DNA of 64,000 nt from Demequina sp. NBRC 110051 (GCF_002090055.1 NZ_BBRH01000015.1:87548-151547), one strand, 5' to 3'. Shown: positions 27,023-36,391, counted from the first letter of the stretch. Made by a program: numbers and translations. Notes: generated by a model from the letters alone, not told the origin.

Positions 27023-27033
27023 GAACGGCTAAC

Positions 27034-27342
27034 TCAGCGGTAACCGTTACGCAGCCGCTGAACGGCGGCATCGGCCAACGCGGCGTTGCGGTGGTCCGAA
27101 AGCTTTCGCACTACCGAGGACGGGGTGCGCGGATTGCCCAGCAGGGCGTGGAGGACGTCCAGGGAAGGATCGTACCCGAGCGACATGAGCACGGCCATCG
27201 GCGCGTCGGATCGCGCGGCCACCGTCGCACGCACACGCGGATCGCGATGCGTAGCGAGGGTGAGCAGCGCAGAAGGCTCGAGCGCGGGGTCCTGGGCAAG
27301 CGACACATCGTCTGCGGTCTCTCGCATGGGCGACATACTCAC
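27034..27342 (-). CDS. LRV-repeat protein A
   Basis: This 102-residue protein consists mainly of about two and a half leucine-rich-variant repeats of about 24 residues (HRDPRVRATVAARSDAPMAV, DPSLDVLHALLGNPRTPSSV, VRKLSDHRNAALADAAVQRL). LRV repeats stack alternating alpha and 3-10 helices into a curved solenoid that usually binds proteins. There is no cysteine, so no iron-sulfur domain like that of the Azotobacter LRV protein. Start GTG 27342 has GGAGGA about 6 nt upstream. It is the third of three paralogues between map and infA; the partner is unknown. Confidence 0.8.
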   Translation of the reverse strand: MSMSPMRETADDVSLAQDPALEPSALLTLATHRDPRVRATVAARSDAPMAVLMSLGYDPSLDVLHALLGNPRTPSSVVRKLSDHRNAALADAAVQRLRNGYR

Positions 27343-27466
27343 GCGACTTCCTCCCTCACCTCGGCGTGCCCCACATTCTATGGCGCTGCGACCGCCGTCG
27401 CCCAGGCACCTGTGAAGAACTCCACGCGCACCGCGCGGTGTGTCCGCCCCTGCGCCGACCGCTCGG

Positions 27467-28105
27467 CTAGGCCGGGCGGGGCATCCCCGTGCCGTCCCGG
27501 CCGACTCGCGGTCGGGGCGCGAGCGTCTGGGGCTGCACCTTCCGCGATGGATGGGTGGGTGCCTGCGCCACCTGCTCGACGGCGCCATGCAAGCTCAGCG
27601 ACGGGCGGCCACCTCGGGCGAAGAGGAGCGCCTCGTCCTCCTGGGTGCCGGCGGTGATCATGGCGGCCCGCTCTTCAAGCATGCGTCCGGCGAGGTGGCG
27701 CACCTCCTCGCGCCGGTGGTGCGCGAGCTTCTCGACGATGTCGAGCGGAGCCTCGATGTTGCGCGTCACCGCCTTGACGACGTGGGGATCGCGATCGGCG
27801 GCGAGATGTGTCAGTACGGTACGGCCGGCTCGAGGGTGCGCAGCGACGGCAATTCTCACCTGCGCGCGAGAATCATGCGCCAAGGCTGCGAGGACACCGA
27901 AGGGGCAATCCTCGCGCCGTGCGATCGCCTCCCGCACGGCCGGATCCTTGTGTTGCGCGAGGCCCGAAATGCGCTGGCGGGGCAGGTCGGCGGCACTGGC
28001 CAGGCTGAGGTCCGCGGACATCGAGCGCCCGCGCGTGTGGAGGGCGAGTCCCGAACTCGCCATATATGCCCGCGACCACGAGCCCTCGTCATCCCTTGCG
28101 TCCAC
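27467..28105 (-). CDS. LRV-repeat protein B
   Basis: The 212-residue protein has about four LRV units in its first 135 residues (HKDPAVREAIARREDCPFGV, DSRAQVRIAVAAHPRAGRTV, DRDPHVVKAVTRNIEAPLDI, HRREEVRHLAGRMLEE). About 60 residues rich in proline, glutamine and arginine follow and are probably unstructured. It contains a single cysteine. Start GTG 28105 has GGAGG 7 nt upstream; internal starts at later methionines are possible. It resembles protein C more closely than protein A in repeat number. Confidence 0.78.
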   Translation of the reverse strand: MDARDDEGSWSRAYMASSGLALHTRGRSMSADLSLASAADLPRQRISGLAQHKDPAVREAIARREDCPFGVLAALAHDSRAQVRIAVAAHPRAGRTVLTHLAADRDPHVVKAVTRNIEAPLDIVEKLAHHRREEVRHLAGRMLEERAAMITAGTQEDEALLFARGGRPSLSLHGAVEQVAQAPTHPSRKVQPQTLAPRPRVGRDGTGMPRPA

Positions 28106-28180
28106 CGGGACACCTCCTCAGCCTGGAAGGCCCGACCTTACGTCTCCGAGGTGACGGCAAGGTGGCCTATACCAGGTGCG

Positions 28181-28199
28181 TCGGTGAACGTTCGGTGAA
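28181..28199 (-). promoter_or_regulatory. Direct repeat upstream of LRV gene B
   Basis: TCGGTGAA occurs twice (28181-28188 and 28192-28199), 11 bp apart, so on one face of the helix, about 80 bp before the LRV-B start. It could be an operator; this is speculative. Confidence 0.35.
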
Positions 28200-28247
28200 G
28201 GTCAGCGCGGTGGGTGACGCACCCGTCACGCCGAGCGTGGGCGGGCC

Positions 28248-28832
28248 CTACCGGGAGATCCGGAAGCCCCGGACGGGAGCGGTGCGCGTGGGGCGCGCGG
28301 CCTCCTCGTCGGGTGAGCCCTCGGGCGCCTGCTGCACCGGCTCCCCCGAGGGGAAGTCGAGGACCACCGAGTCGCCGACGACGGCGACGTGTTCCTGGAT
28401 CTCGGGGGCGCCGAGCGTCGACAGGGGCACGGACGCCGGTGTGGAGACAGGCTCGTTGAGCCGCGCTGCGGCGGCCGCACGGACCTCGCTCTTGCGATGG
28501 AAGGCCAGCTTCTCGACCAACGCGGGCGACAGCGCCGGGTTGCCGAGCAGCGCCTCGAGGACGGGGATGTGCCTATCCGCCACCAGATGCTCCAGGATCG
28601 TCTGCGCGGCGGTCGCGTTGGCGGCAATGGCCGCTCGCACCTCGGTCGCCTTGTCGTGGGCAAGGGTGACCATGAGCCCCAGTGGCAGGTCCGCCCTGCC
28701 CGCGATCGCCTCGCGCACCAAGGTGTTCTTGCTGGACGCCAGTACCGTCACCTGGGTGCGGTGTAATCCCGGCTCCTGCGCCTGCGCGACCTCTTCACTC
28801 GCACCGGGCGCGTAATTGAATCCGCGTGCCAT
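28248..28832 (-). CDS. LRV-repeat protein C
   Basis: The 194-residue protein opens MARGFNYAPGASEEVAQAQE, then has about four LRV units (SKNTLVREAIAGRADLPLGL, DKATEVRAAIAANATAAQTI, DRHIPVLEALLGNPALSPAL, HRKSEVRAAAAARL) to about residue 115. An acidic, proline-rich C-terminal region ends with a basic RTAPVRGFRISR. ATG 28832 has GGGAGGGG just upstream. The GNP.L/T..V segment is shared with protein A and the VREAIA.R.D.P segment with protein B, so all three probably arose by local duplication. Confidence 0.8.
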   Translation of the reverse strand: MARGFNYAPGASEEVAQAQEPGLHRTQVTVLASSKNTLVREAIAGRADLPLGLMVTLAHDKATEVRAAIAANATAAQTILEHLVADRHIPVLEALLGNPALSPALVEKLAFHRKSEVRAAAAARLNEPVSTPASVPLSTLGAPEIQEHVAVVGDSVVLDFPSGEPVQQAPEGSPDEEAARPTRTAPVRGFRISR

Positions 28833-28982
28833 GACCCCTCCCTCAGCGCGGACCGACGAAGGATGTGCTATGGCCCGCAGCGACCACGCTAGACACGCAG
28901 GTTTGCCCCTGCATGGCGTCCGTGTCACAGTCGCATTTCACCGCGTGCAATACGTCACACTCGGGGTGTCTGAGCGGGGACG

Positions 28983-29789
28983 TTAAGGCGCGACGGGGGT
29001 CACTCCGTGCGACGCGAGGCCCGCGCGACCACCGTCCGAGGCCGTGAGGACCCAGATGCCGTCGTCGTGGATCGCGACGGAGTGCTCCCAGTGGGCACCC
29101 CTGCTGCCGTCCGCGGACACCACGGTCCAGTCGTCCTCCAGCACACGGGAGTCACCCGTGCCACGCACGAACATCGGCTCGATCGCGAGACACATCCCCG
29201 CCTTGACGCGAGGATGGCGGCCACGAGTGCGGTAGTTCTGGACATCGGGAGCCTGGTGCATGGCGGTTCCGATGCCGTGCCCCACATAACCCTCGAGCGG
29301 ATACACGCCAGCGGCATCGGCGACGTCCTCGATCGCAGCCGAGACCTCGTCGAGACGGGAGGCGGAGGCCAGAGCGGCAATGCCCGCCCACATCGACCGT
29401 CGGGTCGCCTCGACGAGACGGGCGTCGGCATCGCCCGCGGTGCCGACAATGAACGACAGCGCCGAGTCGCCATGCCAGCCCTCGACGATCGCGCCGCAGT
29501 CGATCGACACCACATCGCCGTCCTGGAGCACCCGATCGCCTGGGATGCCGTGGACGATCTCGTCGTTGATCGAGACGCACGCCACGGCGGGAAAGCCGTG
29601 GTAGCCCAGGAAGTTCGACGTCGCGCCCTCAGCGGAGATCACCGCGGCGGCCGCATCGTTGATGTCGCCCGTCGTGGCACCCACCACGGCCGCGGACTTG
29701 GCGGCCGCAAGGGCCTTCTCGACGACGAGTCCCGCGCGGGCCATGACCCGCATCTGCTCGCGGGTCTTGTATTCGATGCGGGACGACAC
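28983..29789 (-). CDS. map: Type I methionine aminopeptidase
   Basis: MetAP removes the initiator methionine from new proteins. The 268-residue pita-bread enzyme has the metal ligands in SIDCGAIVEGWHGDSA (two aspartates), GHGIGTAMHQAP (histidine), EPMF and EHSVAIHDDG (glutamates), and the substrate-binding histidine in YHGFPAVACVSINDEI. Start GTG 29789 lies one base after the adk TAA. The order secY-adk-map is conserved. Confidence 0.97.
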   Translation of the reverse strand: MSSRIEYKTREQMRVMARAGLVVEKALAAAKSAAVVGATTGDINDAAAAVISAEGATSNFLGYHGFPAVACVSINDEIVHGIPGDRVLQDGDVVSIDCGAIVEGWHGDSALSFIVGTAGDADARLVEATRRSMWAGIAALASASRLDEVSAAIEDVADAAGVYPLEGYVGHGIGTAMHQAPDVQNYRTRGRHPRVKAGMCLAIEPMFVRGTGDSRVLEDDWTVVSADGSRGAHWEHSVAIHDDGIWVLTASDGGRAGLASHGVTPVAP

Positions 29790-29790
29790 C

Positions 29791-30357
29791 TTAGTGAGAC
29801 TCGACCGCAGCGACGATGCGGTCGGTCACCTCGCCGACCTCGCCGAGACCGTCGACCTGGACGAGCAGCCCGCGACCCTCGTAGAACGCGGTCAGCGGCG
29901 CGGTCTGGGTCGCGTAGACCTCGAGACGCTTGCGGATCACCGGCTCGGTGTCGTCGGCACGGCCTTCGATCTCGGCACGCTTGAGGAGGCGCTTGGTGAC
30001 GGCATCCGAGTCGGCGGTGATCTCGATCGCCACGTCGAGTGTGACACCGAGGTCGTTCAGCATGCTGTCGAGCTCGACGGCCTGCTCGGGGTTGCGCGGG
30101 TAGCCGTCGAGCAGGAAGCCGTCGGCCACGTCGTCCTGCGCCAGGCGGTCACGCACCATGGCGTTGGTGACCTCGTCGGGCACCAGTGCGCCGGCGGACA
30201 TGTACTCCTGAGCCTTGCGGCCCAGGGCGGTCTCGCCCTTGACGTTGGCGCGGAAGATGTCGCCAGTGGAGATCGCGGGGATGCCATAGCGCTCGGCGAG
30301 CAATGCCGCCTGAGTGCCCTTGCCGGCACCGGGAGGGCCGAGGAGAACGGTACGCAT
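29791..30357 (-). CDS. adk: Adenylate kinase
   Basis: Adk equilibrates ATP, ADP and AMP. The 188-residue protein has the P-loop LGPPGAGKGTQA (residues 5-16), the AMP-binding DGYPRNPEQA and a short LID (IEGRADDTEPVIRKRL) without zinc-binding cysteines, the short form usual in actinobacteria. Its ATG overlaps the secY stop by one base. Confidence 0.98.
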   Translation of the reverse strand: MRTVLLGPPGAGKGTQAALLAERYGIPAISTGDIFRANVKGETALGRKAQEYMSAGALVPDEVTNAMVRDRLAQDDVADGFLLDGYPRNPEQAVELDSMLNDLGVTLDVAIEITADSDAVTKRLLKRAEIEGRADDTEPVIRKRLEVYATQTAPLTAFYEGRGLLVQVDGLGEVGEVTDRIVAAVESH

Positions 30358-31655
30358 TATCGGAGGAACCCTTCGTAGCTGTGCTGCTCAAGCTGCGACT
30401 GGATGCGCTTGACGGTGTCAAGACCGACACCCACGAGGATCAGCACCGACGCCCCACCGAAGGGGATCGACGTGCCCAGCCCCAGGGCGACGAACACGAT
30501 CGTCGGCAGCAGCGCCACCAGCGCGAGGTAAATCGACCCCGCAGCGGTAATGCGCGACAGCACATAGGACAGGAAGTCGGCGGTCGGCTGGCCCGGACGG
30601 ATGCCGGGGATGAAGCCGCCGTACTTCTTCATGTTGTCGGCCACGTCGTCCGGGTTGAACGTGATGGCCGTGTAGAAGTACGCGAAGAAGATGATCAACG
30701 TCACGTACAGCGCGATGTTCAGGGGGGAGCCGGGGTTCGCCACGTGGTTTTGGAGCCACACCACCCAGTCGGCGGGGTCGTTGCCGGAGAACTGCACGAT
30801 CACCGTGGGCAACGTCAGCAGCGACGAGGCGAAGATGACGGGGATGATGCCCGCCATGTTGATCTTCATCGGAATGTAGGTCGACGAACCGCCCAGAGTG
30901 CGACGGCCCACCACACGCTTGGCGTACTGCACCGGGATGCGGCGCTGGGACTGTTCGACGAACACGACGGCGGCGATGATCGCGAGCACCAGGATCGCCA
31001 CCAGCACGGTGTTGCGCACGCCGTCCGACGAGTTCCAGATGGTCGACACTGCGCCGGGGAACGACGCGGCGATCGACGTGAAGATCAGCAGCGACATGCC
31101 GTTGCCGACGCCGCGCTCCGTGATGCGTTCACCGAGCCACATGACCAGGACCGTACCGGTGGTCATCGTGAGGATCATGACGGCGATCGTGTACCACGAG
31201 TCATTCGGGATGATCGGGACGGCGCAGCCGGGGAAGAACACGTCGTTGCGCGCGAGCGTGATGTACGAGGCGGACTGCAACGCTGCGAATCCGACCGTGA
31301 TGTAGCGCGTGTACTGCGTGAGCTTCGCCTGGCCCTCCGGGCCCTCCTTGTAGAGGGTCTCGAAGCGCGGGATGAGCACGCGCAGCAACTGCACCATGAT
31401 CGACGCGGTGATGTACGGCATGATGCCGAGCGCGAAGATCGAAAGTTGGAGTAGGGCTCCGCCTGAGAACAGGTCGAGGATCTGGAAGGCGCTGTTCGTG
31501 GTCGTCTGATTCGCGCACAGCTGCACGTTCTCGTAGTTGATTCCCGGCGTCGGGATGGCCACGCCCGCACGATAAATCGCGATGATTCCGAGCGTGATCA
31601 GGAGCTTCTTGCGCAGATCCGGCGTACGGAACGCGTTGAGGAAGCCTCTCAGCAT
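30357..31655 (-). CDS. secY: Protein translocase subunit SecY
   Basis: SecY is the channel of the SecYEG translocon; SecE is encoded at 59.4-59.7 kb. The 432-residue protein has ten membrane segments, the N-terminal FRTPDLRKKLLITLGIIAIYR, the plug region after residue 60 (ILDLFSGGALLQLSIFALGIMPYI) and the cytoplasmic GIRPGQPTADFLSYV loop. It follows rplO after 82 bp that contain a perfect 14-bp-stem hairpin, so its expression may be partly uncoupled from the ribosomal genes. Confidence 0.98.
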   Translation of the reverse strand: MLRGFLNAFRTPDLRKKLLITLGIIAIYRAGVAIPTPGINYENVQLCANQTTTNSAFQILDLFSGGALLQLSIFALGIMPYITASIMVQLLRVLIPRFETLYKEGPEGQAKLTQYTRYITVGFAALQSASYITLARNDVFFPGCAVPIIPNDSWYTIAVMILTMTTGTVLVMWLGERITERGVGNGMSLLIFTSIAASFPGAVSTIWNSSDGVRNTVLVAILVLAIIAAVVFVEQSQRRIPVQYAKRVVGRRTLGGSSTYIPMKINMAGIIPVIFASSLLTLPTVIVQFSGNDPADWVVWLQNHVANPGSPLNIALYVTLIIFFAYFYTAITFNPDDVADNMKKYGGFIPGIRPGQPTADFLSYVLSRITAAGSIYLALVALLPTIVFVALGLGTSIPFGGASVLILVGVGLDTVKRIQSQLEQHSYEGFLR

Positions 31656-31700
31656 TGATCCTCCACTAGTGGGGTCCGGGACGATGCCCGGGTGAGCGTA

Positions 31701-31730
31701 GGGCGGGCCGCACCGTGGTGCGGCCCGCCC
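31701..31730 (-). terminator. 14-bp-stem hairpin between rplO and secY
   Basis: GGGCGGGCCGCACC pairs perfectly with GGTGCGGCCCGCCC over a 2-nt loop, 8 bp past the rplO stop. No T-run follows on the minus strand, so it may act as a partial terminator or an mRNA 3'-end stabiliser. Confidence 0.65.
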
Positions 31731-31737
31731 CTAGACT

Positions 31738-32406
31738 CTAGCCCTCGTTGACCGAGCCGCCTGCGGCCTCGATCTTGGTCTTCGCGGACTGCGAAACCTT
31801 ATCCGCGTCCACGACCGTCACCTTGACGGAGATCTCGCCCTCGCCCAGCACCTTGACGGGCTGGTTCTTGCGGACGGCTCCCTTGGCGACGAGCTCGGCC
31901 TTGGTGATCTCTCCACCCTTGGGGAAGAGCTCGCCGAGCTGACCCACGTTGACGACCTGGAAGGTCACCTTGTTGGGGTTCTTGAAGCCGGGCAGCTTCG
32001 GAATGCGCATGTGGATGGGCGTCTGACCACCCTCGAAGCGCTCCGGAACCTGGTAGCGAGCGCCGGTGCCCTTGGTACCGCGACCGGCGGTCTTACCCTT
32101 CGATGCCTCACCACGACCCACGCGGGTCTTCTTGGTGTGTGCACCCTGCGCGGGGCGCAGGTGGTGCATCTTCAGGGTCGTCACCTTGGCGACGGGCTCG
32201 GCGTCGGCCTTCTTCGCGGCCGCCTTCTTGGCGGTCGCCTTCACGGTCGGCTTGTCCTCCGCGGCAGCCTTGGAAGCGGTCGCCTTCTTGGCAGCCGGCT
32301 TCTTCTCAGCGGCGGCCTTGGTGGCGGGCTTCTTCGCAGCCGGCTTCTTGGCGGCCGGCTTCTTCTCCTCGGCAGCCTCGGCAGGAGTGTTCTTCTCCTC
32401 AGCCAT
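31738..32406 (-). CDS. rplO: 50S ribosomal protein L15 (uL15) with histone-H1-like N-terminal extension
   Basis: uL15 is a core assembly protein of the large subunit. The standard domain starts only at about residue 75 ([19 protein letters not shown], then [20 protein letters not shown]). Before it lie about 74 residues made of Ala, Lys, Pro and Glu with [16 protein letters not shown] repeats, like eukaryotic histone H1 tails. The total is 222 residues against about 147 normally. ATG 32406 overlaps the rpmD stop (TGATG), which strongly favours the long form; a GTG just before TTLKMHHLR lacks a ribosome-binding site. Confidence 0.95.
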   Translation of the reverse strand: MAEEKNTPAEAAEEKKPAAKKPAAKKPATKAAAEKKPAAKKATASKAAAEDKPTVKATAKKAAAKKADAEPVAKVTTLKMHHLRPAQGAHTKKTRVGRGEASKGKTAGRGTKGTGARYQVPERFEGGQTPIHMRIPKLPGFKNPNKVTFQVVNVGQLGELFPKGGEITKAELVAKGAVRKNQPVKVLGEGEISVKVTVVDADKVSQSAKTKIEAAGGSVNEG

Positions 32407-32588
32407 CACTCAACCTCCTCGACGGACACCAGGTGGTTGACCGCCTTGACCATCCCGCGAATTTCGGGACGGTCTTCCTTAACGACGATGTCGCCGATGC
32501 GCTTCAGGCCAAGCGACCGCAGGGTCTCGCGGTGCTGGGGCTTGATGCCGATCGTCGACTTCTTCTGCTGAACCTTGAGGCGTGCCAT
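32406..32588 (-). CDS. rpmD: 50S ribosomal protein L30 (uL30)
   Basis: The 60-residue protein ([20 protein letters not shown] ... [16 protein letters not shown]) is a normal bacterial uL30. Its ATG shares one base with the rpsE stop and its TGA shares one base with the rplO ATG, so three consecutive genes are translationally coupled. Confidence 0.97.
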   Translation of the reverse strand: MARLKVQQKKSTIGIKPQHRETLRSLGLKRIGDIVVKEDRPEIRGMVKAVNHLVSVEEVE

Positions 32589-33151
32589 TACTTCACTCCC
32601 GCTGCCTGCGCACGGAGCATCGCGGCCGGGGCCACGTCCTCGACGGCCTTGCCGCGACGTGCGGCCACCGCCTCGGGCTGCTCAAGCGACTTCAGGGCCG
32701 CCACGGTCGCGTGCACGATGTTGATCGCGTTCGACGAACCGAGCGACTTGGACAGGATGTCGTGGACGCCGGCGCACTCGAGCACGGCGCGCACGGGACC
32801 ACCCGCGATCACACCGGTACCCGGCGACGCGGGACGCAGGAACACGACGCCCGCAGCGGCCTCACCCTGCACAGCGTGCGGGATGGTGCCCTGGATGCGG
32901 GGAACGCGGAAGAAGTTGCGCTTGGCCTCTTCGACACCCTTGGAAATCGCCGCGGGCACCTCCTTGGCCTTGCCGTAACCCACGCCCACGTTGCCTTCGC
33001 CATCGCCGACGATCACGAGGGCGGTGAAGCTGAAGCGACGACCACCCTTCACGACCTTGGAGACGCGGTTGATCGTGACGACACGCTCGATGAACTTGTT
33101 GTCGGGCTCGTTGCCGCGACGGTTGTCGCGACGGTTGCTGTTGTCAGCCAT
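32588..33151 (-). CDS. rpsE: 30S ribosomal protein S5 (uS5)
   Basis: uS5 helps decoding accuracy near the A site. The 187-residue protein has a short basic, Asn-rich N-terminus ([11 protein letters not shown]), then [20 protein letters not shown] (the spectinomycin-contact loop precedes [19 protein letters not shown]) and [15 protein letters not shown]. It follows rplR by 23 bp. Confidence 0.98.
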   Translation of the reverse strand: MADNSNRRDNRRGNEPDNKFIERVVTINRVSKVVKGGRRFSFTALVIVGDGEGNVGVGYGKAKEVPAAISKGVEEAKRNFFRVPRIQGTIPHAVQGEAAAGVVFLRPASPGTGVIAGGPVRAVLECAGVHDILSKSLGSSNAINIVHATVAALKSLEQPEAVAARRGKAVEDVAPAAMLRAQAAGVK

Positions 33152-33174
33152 ACGAATACCTCCTGGACCCGGCC

Positions 33175-33546
33175 CTACAGGGCCAGGCCACCCTCTCGTG
33201 CGCCGTCCGCGACCGCGGCCACGCGACCGTGGTACTTGTTGCCTCCGCGGTCGAACACCACGGTGTCGATGCCGGCGGCCTTGGCACGCTCGGCGACCAG
33301 GGCGCCCACCTTCGAGGCCTTGGCGGTCTTGTCGCCCTCGTACGCGCGGACATCGGCCTCGAGGGTCGAAGCCGACACGAGCGTCTTGCCGATCGTGTCG
33401 TCCACAATCTGCGCCACCATGTGACGCGAGGAGCGAGTGACGACCAGACGGGGACGAGCAGTCGTGCCCGAGATCTTCTTGCGCAGGCGGAAGTGGCGGC
33501 GCTTGCGCTGAACCTGCTTCCCCTTGCCCTTGATGCTAATAGCCAT
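33175..33546 (-). CDS. rplR: 50S ribosomal protein L18 (uL18)
   Basis: uL18 binds 5S rRNA with uL5. The 123-residue protein has the basic N-terminus ([20 protein letters not shown]), [18 protein letters not shown], and ends in [15 protein letters not shown] (compare the family end GR..ALADAAREGGL.F). It starts 2 bp after rplF. Confidence 0.97.
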   Translation of the reverse strand: MAISIKGKGKQVQRKRRHFRLRKKISGTTARPRLVVTRSSRHMVAQIVDDTIGKTLVSASTLEADVRAYEGDKTAKASKVGALVAERAKAAGIDTVVFDRGGNKYHGRVAAVADGAREGGLAL

Positions 33547-33548
33547 GG

Positions 33549-34085
33549 CTACTTACCCGTCTTTCCGGCCTTGCGGCGAACCTGCTCGCCCGCGTAGCGC
33601 ACACCCTTGCCCTTGTACGGCTCGGGCTTACGAATCTTGCGGATGTTGGCGGCGACTTCGCCGACCTGCTGCTTGTCGATGCCCGCGACCGAGAACTTGG
33701 TCGGGCCCTCGACGGTGAACGTGATGCCAGCCGGCGGCGCGACCACGACGGGGTGCGAGAAGCCGAGCGCGAACTCGAGGTCCGAACCCTTGAGCGCGAC
33801 GCGGTAACCCGTGCCGACAATCTCGAGCTTCTTCTCGTAACCCTTGGTGACGCCCTCGACCATGTTGGCGATCAGCGTGCGGGTGAGGCCGTGCAGCGAC
33901 TTCGACAGACGCTCGTCATCGGGGCGCTTGACCTCGATGCCGGTCTCGCCCTGCTCGACGGAAATCGGGGCTGCGACGGTGTGCGACAGGGTGCCCTTGG
34001 GGCCCTTCACGCTCACCACGGCGCCGTCGATGGTGACGTCCACTCCGGCGGGAACCGGAACGGGGTACTTGCCAATACGTGACAT
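33549..34085 (-). CDS. rplF: 50S ribosomal protein L6 (uL6)
   Basis: uL6 lies at the base of the L7/L12 stalk. The 178-residue protein starts [19 protein letters not shown] and ends with the signature [20 protein letters not shown]. It follows rpsH by 18 bp. Confidence 0.98.
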   Translation of the reverse strand: MSRIGKYPVPVPAGVDVTIDGAVVSVKGPKGTLSHTVAAPISVEQGETGIEVKRPDDERLSKSLHGLTRTLIANMVEGVTKGYEKKLEIVGTGYRVALKGSDLEFALGFSHPVVVAPPAGITFTVEGPTKFSVAGIDKQQVGEVAANIRKIRKPEPYKGKGVRYAGEQVRRKAGKTGK

Positions 34086-34103
34086 AAGAGTGCTCCTTTC
34101 CGG

Positions 34104-34502
34104 TTACCAGACGAACGCGACGACTTCGCCGCCGACGCCCTTCTTTTCGGCCTCACGGTCGGTCAGCAGACCGGAGGAGGTGGACAGGATTGCGACACCC
34201 AGTCCGCCGAGAACCTTGGGGAGGTTCGTCGACTTCGCGTACACGCGCAGGCCCGGCTTGGACACGCGGCGCACGCCCGCGAGCGAACGCTCACGGTTGG
34301 GGCCGTACTTGAGGGTCAGGGTGAGGGTCTTGCCCACCTCGGCGTCGGTGGTCTCCGAGCCGATGATGTAGCCCTCCTGCTCCAGGATCGAGGCGATGCT
34401 CGCCTTGAGCTTGGAGTGCGGCATTGCCACGGTCTCGTGGTACGCCGCATTCGCGTTGCGCAGACGCGTCAGCATGTCTGCGATGGGGTCAGTCATCGTC
34501 AT
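34104..34502 (-). CDS. rpsH: 30S ribosomal protein S8 (uS8)
   Basis: uS8 binds helix 21 of 16S rRNA and in enterobacteria represses the spc operon. The 132-residue protein starts [18 protein letters not shown] and ends [23 protein letters not shown] 34502 has GGAAGAG about 10 nt upstream; a second ATG two codons on is possible. Confidence 0.98.
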   Translation of the reverse strand: MTMTDPIADMLTRLRNANAAYHETVAMPHSKLKASIASILEQEGYIIGSETTDAEVGKTLTLTLKYGPNRERSLAGVRRVSKPGLRVYAKSTNLPKVLGGLGVAILSTSSGLLTDREAEKKGVGGEVVAFVW

Positions 34503-34565
34503 GAGTTTTGAACTCTTCCTCGCCGTGGTTTCCGCTCATCGGAGCGGACCTGTGGCGTAGTGGTT

Positions 34566-34751
34566 TTACCAGCTGCTCTTGGTGATGCCGGGAAGCTCAC
34601 CTGCGTGAGCCATCTCGCGGAAGCACACGCGGCAGAGGCCGAACTTGCGGTACACCGAGTGCGGACGACCGCACTTCTGGCACCGGGTGTAGGCGCGGAC
34701 GGCGAACTTCTGCTTGCCGGCGGCCTTGTTCTTCAGGGCAGTCTTCGCCAT
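34566..34751 (-). CDS. rpsN: 30S ribosomal protein S14 (uS14), zinc-binding type
   Basis: At 61 residues with two CXXC pairs (CQKCGRPH and CRVCFRE), this is the short zinc-containing type. The end [10 protein letters not shown] is canonical. It lies in the 30S head and starts 2 bp after rplE. Zinc-free paralogues are common in actinobacteria under Zur control but none is in this window. Confidence 0.97.
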   Translation of the reverse strand: MAKTALKNKAAGKQKFAVRAYTRCQKCGRPHSVYRKFGLCRVCFREMAHAGELPGITKSSW

Positions 34752-34753
34752 GG

Positions 34754-35314
34754 TTACTTCTCCTTGAACGGGAAGCCCAGCTGCGTCAGCAGCGAGCGGC
34801 CCTCGGCGTCGGTCGTCGCGGTGGTCACCACAGTGATGTCCATGCCGCGGACGCGGTCGATCTTGTCCTGATCGATCTCGTGGAACATCGACTGCTCCGT
34901 GAGGCCGAACGTGTAGTTGCCGTTGCCGTCGAACTGCTTCGCGCTGAGTCCACGGAAGTCGCGGATACGCGGCAGGGCGATCGAGATCAGGCGGTCAAGG
35001 AACTCCCACATGCGGTCGCCGCGCAGCGTGACGTGGGCGCCGATGGGCTGACCCTCACGCAGCTTGAACTGGGCGATCGACTTGCGGGCAGCGGTCACGG
35101 TCGGCTTCTGGCCGGTGATCGCGGTGAGGTCAGCGACGGCACCCTCGATGAGCTTCGAGTCCTTCGCAGCGTCACCGACACCCATGTTGACGACGACCTT
35201 GGTCAGTCCGGCAACCTGGTTGATGTTCTCGTGACCGAACTCCTCGCGGAGCTTCGCGATGATCTCGGAGCGGTACTTCTCCTTGAGGCGCGGCTGGGCC
35301 GTTGCGGTGGTCAT
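34754..35314 (-). CDS. rplE: 50S ribosomal protein L5 (uL5)
   Basis: uL5 binds 5S rRNA and contacts P-site tRNA. The 186-residue protein has [40 protein letters not shown] and [17 protein letters not shown]. Its start overlaps the rplX stop by 4 bp. Confidence 0.98.
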   Translation of the reverse strand: MTTATAQPRLKEKYRSEIIAKLREEFGHENINQVAGLTKVVVNMGVGDAAKDSKLIEGAVADLTAITGQKPTVTAARKSIAQFKLREGQPIGAHVTLRGDRMWEFLDRLISIALPRIRDFRGLSAKQFDGNGNYTFGLTEQSMFHEIDQDKIDRVRGMDITVVTTATTDAEGRSLLTQLGFPFKEK

Positions 35315-35652
35315 TCGACGTCCTTACCCGAGCGCTTGGCGACACGCACGCGCTTGGTGCGGGTGCGGCCATCCTGCTCGACCTGCTCCGTGCGGAAGCC
35401 CACACGGGTGCCCTTCTTGGTCTCCGGGTCGACGAGCATCACGTTCGAGACGTGCAGCGACGCCTCGGTCTGAACGATGCCGCCCTGCTGCTGGTCGCGG
35501 CGGGTGCCCGGCTTGATGTGCTTGGTCACACGGTTGACGCCCTCGACGACCACGCGGTCGTTCTCGACGTCGACGGTGAGCACGCGGCCCTGCTGGCCAC
35601 GGTCACGACCGGTGATGACGACCACGAGGTCGCCCTTCTTGATCTTCGCCAT
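35311..35652 (-). CDS. rplX: 50S ribosomal protein L24 (uL24)
   Basis: uL24 initiates large-subunit assembly. The 113-residue protein starts [19 protein letters not shown] (KOW motif) and contains [13 protein letters not shown]. The start shares one base with the rplN stop (TGATG); the stop overlaps rplE by 4 bp. Confidence 0.98.
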   Translation of the reverse strand: MAKIKKGDLVVVITGRDRGQQGRVLTVDVENDRVVVEGVNRVTKHIKPGTRRDQQQGGIVQTEASLHVSNVMLVDPETKKGTRVGFRTEQVEQDGRTRTKRVRVAKRSGKDVE

Positions 35653-36026
35653 CAGATGACCTCCGGTGCCAGCGAAATGATCTTCATGAACTTGCGGTCA
35701 CGCAGCTCACGGCCCACGGGGCCGAAGATGCGGGTTCCACGGGGCTCGCCCGACTCCGCGTTCTTGAGGATCACCGCAGCGTTCTCGTCGAACTTGATGT
35801 ACGAACCGTCGGGACGGCGGCGCTCCTTAGCGGTGCGCACCACCACGGCCTTGACGACATCGCCCTTCTTGACGTTGCCGCCGGGGATGGCGTCCTTGAC
35901 GGTGGCGACGATGGTGTCGCCAATGCCGGCGTAGCGGCGCTTCGAACCACCGAGCACGCGGATGACAAGGATCTCCTTGGCACCCGTGTTGTCGGCGACT
36001 CGCAGCCGCGACTCCTGCTGAATCAT
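35652..36026 (-). CDS. rplN: 50S ribosomal protein L14 (uL14)
   Basis: uL14 lies at the subunit interface and is a docking point for RsfS. The 124-residue protein starts [20 protein letters not shown] and ends [33 protein letters not shown] is typical. A 61-bp gap precedes it after rpsQ. Confidence 0.98.
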   Translation of the reverse strand: MIQQESRLRVADNTGAKEILVIRVLGGSKRRYAGIGDTIVATVKDAIPGGNVKKGDVVKAVVVRTAKERRRPDGSYIKFDENAAVILKNAESGEPRGTRIFGPVGRELRDRKFMKIISLAPEVI

Positions 36027-36087
36027 GTGTGTCTCCTGTCGTCTGGTTCTCGACCGGTCTTACCCGGCGAGCCTGGTCGAACGTTAG

Positions 36088-36375
36088 TTACTTGGCCTTC
36101 TCGACGATCTCGACCAGACGCCACCGCTTGGACGCGGACAGCGGGCGGGTCTCCATCACGACAACGAGGTCGCCGATACCGGCGGTGTTGAGCTCGTCGT
36201 GGGCCTTGATCTTGCTGTTACGACGGATGACCTTGCCGTAGAGGGGGTGCTTGACGCGGTCCTCAACCTCAACGGTGATGGTCTTGTCCATCTTGTCGCT
36301 CACCACGTAACCGCGACGCGTCTTGCGGTACGCGCGGTGCTCGGCGGTGGCCGTGCTGTGCTTCTTGGTAGCCAT
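36088..36375 (-). CDS. rpsQ: 30S ribosomal protein S17 (uS17)
   Basis: The 95-residue primary 16S-binding protein has [19 protein letters not shown] and [18 protein letters not shown]. The open frame continues upstream to 36441, but ATG 36375, with GAGGAC directly upstream, is the family start. Confidence 0.97.
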   Translation of the reverse strand: MATKKHSTATAEHRAYRKTRRGYVVSDKMDKTITVEVEDRVKHPLYGKVIRRNSKIKAHDELNTAGIGDLVVVMETRPLSASKRWRLVEIVEKAK

Positions 36376-36391
36376 GTGTCCTCGAACTTCC

